This document shows positions 6,667 through 8,492 of a DNA stretch of 8,492 nt, piece by piece. The stretch's first letter is position 1. Each line of letters starts with the position of its first letter. The notes beneath the pieces were generated by a model. It searched no databases and had not been told where the DNA came from. It was given only the letters and a program-made list of their open reading frames with translations. Both the position numbers and the translations under genes were made by a program. Source of the DNA: Planctomycetales bacterium (GTDB taxonomy: Bacteria; Planctomycetota; Phycisphaerae; SM23-33); assembly GCA_030631125.1 (NCBI GenBank), contig DAOVLS010000081.1, positions 1-8,492 of the forward strand, read 5' to 3'.

Positions 6667-6844
6667 ATTTGCTCCTATGTTTGCTCAAACCATTAAACCA
6701 CTAATACTCCGTTACGCACGAAAATGCAATCATCGTAATAAACGGGTCAGGAACGCCCGACGCCTTGTCCTTTTCCCGGCTGCCGACTACTGACTACTAT
6801 TTTACGCAGATTGCGGTTAATATGCACATCGCGGAGAATTACTC
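6667..6844. promoter_or_regulatory. Divergent spacer between the DUF1844 gene and lpxA
   Basis: This region must hold the promoters of both genes, but I see no strong -35/-10 pair on either strand. It contains the ribosome-binding sites of the DUF1844 gene (plus 6672-6676) and of lpxA (GGAG, 6833-6836, 8 bases before the ATG), and the GTTTGCTCAAAC palindrome. A 13-base string, TACTCCGTTACGC (6706-6718), resembles one end of the fold-back repeat at 1447-1587 with one difference. Confidence 0.5.
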
Positions 6845-7693
6845 ATGGCGACGAAGATACACGAAACAGCCGTAGTGGACAGGTCGGCCCAGTTGGGCGG
6901 CGGTGTAGTCATCGGTCCGCACGCCGTGGTCGAATCGGACGTGGTCATCGGCGAGGCCTGCGAACTGCTGGCCGGGGCGGTCGTCCGTCGCTATACCACA
7001 ATAGGGGCGGGCAACGTGGTTCATCCGTTCTGCGTTCTCGGCGGCGAGCCGCAGGATTACAAATTCGACCCGACCGAAAAGACTTATCTTCGTATAGGCA
7101 AGGGAAATATCTTCCGCGAGGGCGTTACCATCAACCGTGCGACAACTCCCTGTGGCGAGACGGTTATCGGCAGCGGATGCTTCTTCATGGCCGGTTCGCA
7201 CGTAGGACACGACAGCGTCGTCGGCGACAGGGTCGTCCTGACCAACAGCGCCACCGTAGCCGGTCATTGCCGGATCGGTAACGGCGCGGTTCTCTCTGCC
7301 TATGCGGGGGTGCATCAGTTCTGCCGGGTCGGCGAATTGGTGATGATGCGTGGCCACGCGGGTGCTTCTCAGCATATCCCGCCGTTTGTGGTAACCAGCC
7401 GGATTAACTACGTCGTGGGTCTCAACAGCGTAGGCCTGCGCCGCGCCGATTACATCACTGACGCCGACCACAAGCAGATTAAGGAAGCATACAGGCTGCT
7501 GTACCGTTCCAGCCTGACGCCGAAACAGGCCTTGACCGAGATGGACGCCCGTGATGGTTGGGGCGCACCGGCAGGGCGATTCCGTGATTTCGTCCACTGG
7601 GTACTGGAGGCACAACCCCCCTATAGTCGGGGCCTGCCAACCGCCCGCGCCGACCAACGCACAGGCCGTAGGTCAGGAGGGGACGACACGTAG
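6845..7693 (+). CDS. lpxA: UDP-N-acetylglucosamine O-acyltransferase
   Basis: A 282-residue LpxA, transferring an (R)-3-hydroxyacyl chain from acyl carrier protein to UDP-GlcNAc, the first step of lipid A synthesis in the cytoplasm. Hexapeptide repeats of the left-handed beta-helix fill residues 1-185 (VVIGPHAVVESDVVIGEACE and so on). GSHVGHDSVVG places H122 at the catalytic base position (E. coli H125), with H119, H141 (AGH) and H157 (VHQFC) matching other conserved histidines. GLNSVGLRR and EAYRLLYRS open the C-terminal helical domain. By alignment the chain-length ruler position (E. coli G173) is G170, which would fit a longer acyl chain; this is inference. Residues after about 262 form a 20-residue polar, Arg/Gly-rich tail absent from E. 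coli LpxA (262 aa). GGAG 8 bases upstream supports the start. No other lpx or fab genes are adjacent. Confidence 0.95.
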   Translation: MATKIHETAVVDRSAQLGGGVVIGPHAVVESDVVIGEACELLAGAVVRRYTTIGAGNVVHPFCVLGGEPQDYKFDPTEKTYLRIGKGNIFREGVTINRATTPCGETVIGSGCFFMAGSHVGHDSVVGDRVVLTNSATVAGHCRIGNGAVLSAYAGVHQFCRVGELVMMRGHAGASQHIPPFVVTSRINYVVGLNSVGLRRADYITDADHKQIKEAYRLLYRSSLTPKQALTEMDARDGWGAPAGRFRDFVHWVLEAQPPYSRGLPTARADQRTGRRSGGDDT

Positions 7694-7720
7694 GGACACT
7701 ATGTGTCGCTCCGTCCGGAG
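7684..7720. terminator. Hairpin pair in the convergent lpxA/ATPase gap
   Basis: CGACACGTA (7684-7692) pairs with TATGTGTCG (7700-7708) with one mismatch and a 7-base loop; the stop codon of lpxA lies in this hairpin. Directly after it, CTCCG (7709-7713) pairs with CGGAG (7716-7720). The position between convergent genes suggests a bidirectional terminator, but there is no T-run on either side. Confidence 0.4.
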
Positions 7721-7721
7721 C

Positions 7722-8492
7722 CTACTCACTTCCAGTTCTTGGTATGGCCTTATTGGCCACTTGGACAATGGCATCGAGTTTTTTGGTGATCTCGGGGTCA
7801 ATCTTGTCCCTGGGGACAAGACCAGCCAAGACGTAGTAGTCTGCTTTCCTGAATGTGAGAGGCAGATCGAGTGTCTTGAAGAACTTTTTGAAGACAGGAT
7901 CGAGAAAATCATCCGTCGCTTTAATATCGTCTGACCATGGGTCAGGTTTGTCGAGCGTTTTCAACGCGGAAACTATTCCATCTATCACCTTTTGCATGGC
8001 TTGTTGCCGTCTTTCCGCTTCGGCGTTGCCGAAGAGGTCGTTGGGTTGGTCGTGTCTGGCGTAGGCCAGCAGCACATCTTTCGTGCAGAAGTAGTTTTCG
8101 ATTTTGCGCTTATTCCACATCAATTCGACGAGGGCTATGTTGCTCTGAAGTTCTCTTTCAAGACGATCGAAAATGGCTATACCTTGTAAGTCGGTTTTGG
8201 CTTCCTGAAGACCGAAGAAGTGGTCTCTTGCCTTTTGGGGCTGGTTAGAGACGTAATAAACGAAGGGTCGCTCCAGTATTTTCGTGGCTGGGTGTTCCAG
8301 TGTTTTGGCGAAGGTCTGCAAAATGGCCAAGTCACTGGCCGATTCAAGATACAGCACCCACCCGACTTCCTCTGCCTGGTAGTATTGATCCCACCCGATG
8401 CTGTTCAACGCCTTAAGCGTTTGGCTCCCTTTGTCGCTAATTGTGTGCGGTGTTCCGACGAAAGCGACGACTTTACCTCTTCCCGCGGCTTC
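7722..8492 (-). CDS. AAA-family ATPase with OLD/TOPRIM-like domain, C-terminal part (cut by right edge)
   Basis: The frame is open for 256 codons to the right edge, so the gene starts outside the window; the TTG at 8408 is internal. The visible part lacks Walker motifs. It matches the C-terminal portion of OLD-like or AAA_21-type ATPases that carry a TOPRIM-like domain. Numbering from the edge, GWVLYLESASDLAIL holds the first TOPRIM acid (E50) and a following D54; the usual EGxTD glycine is serine here. GIAIFDRLERE carries the second acidic site (D109), and a WNKRKIENYF block lies at 126-135. TOPRIM acids bind divalent metal in nucleases and topoisomerases. Relatives include the OLD nuclease and ATPase components of defence systems such as Gabija GajA, but which subfamily this is cannot be told from half a protein. 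No partner gene follows downstream, since lpxA converges on it. Confidence 0.72.
   Translation of the reverse strand, partial: EAAGRGKVVAFVGTPHTISDKGSQTLKALNSIGWDQYYQAEEVGWVLYLESASDLAILQTFAKTLEHPATKILERPFVYYVSNQPQKARDHFFGLQEAKTDLQGIAIFDRLERELQSNIALVELMWNKRKIENYFCTKDVLLAYARHDQPNDLFGNAEAERRQQAMQKVIDGIVSALKTLDKPDPWSDDIKATDDFLDPVFKKFFKTLDLPLTFRKADYYVLAGLVPRDKIDPEITKKLDAIVQVANKAIPRTGSE

Noticed and set aside
6839..7657. 272-codon minus-strand open frame
   Set aside because: Antisense to lpxA, whose catalytic residues and hexapeptide repeats make it the real gene.
8406..8408. TTG as start of the ATPase gene
   Set aside because: The frame is open for 28 more codons to the right edge, and their sequence continues the family-like segment without a break.

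Overview
The window looks like a chromosomal segment of a Gram-negative, LPS-making bacterium. A Planctomycetota (Phycisphaerae-like) origin is the best guess, from the UppS sequence style (RTAGEMRVSN), the DUF1844 gene, LpxA and the long secreted proteins with a carbohydrate-binding-like front domain. This is inference by family resemblance; no rRNA or tRNA gene is present to confirm it. Base composition is moderately GC-rich.

Layout, left to right. Bases 1-307 (minus) hold the N-terminal part of cdsA, preceded by uppS at 404-1177 (minus), a common envelope-biogenesis pair: UppS makes the undecaprenyl carrier lipid and CdsA makes CDP-diacylglycerol. A consensus -35 box lies upstream of uppS. 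The 460-base gap 1178-1637 has no credible gene. It carries a 45-base near-perfect palindrome (1365-1409) and a larger fold-back, MITE-like repeat (about 1447-1587) flanked by an 8-base direct repeat.

Bases 1638-3650 and 3803-5767 (both minus) encode two tandem paralogous secreted proteins of 670 and 654 residues. Each has a signal peptide, a CBM4/9-like N-terminal beta-sandwich domain, an Ala/Pro/Lys linker and a large C-terminal domain of about 380 residues that I cannot assign. They share near-identical DNA patches, including 73 identical bases over the signal-peptide region. The 654-residue copy has an in-frame stop just before a remnant of the basic tail still present in the other copy. 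Upstream on the same strand are a small lipoprotein (5861-6256) and a DUF1844 protein (6259-6666), separated by 2 bases and surely cotranscribed.

A 178-base divergent spacer separates these from lpxA (6845-7693, plus), the first committed step of lipid A synthesis. lpxA converges, with 28 bases between, on the C-terminal part of an AAA ATPase with an OLD/TOPRIM-like domain (7722 to the right edge, minus), a type of protein often found in defence or DNA-processing loci.

Most of the window is envelope housekeeping (uppS, cdsA, lpxA, a lipoprotein) plus a lineage-specific secreted protein pair. The least explained parts are the paralogues' C-terminal domain, the fold-back repeats near 1365-1595 and the ATPase cut by the right edge.
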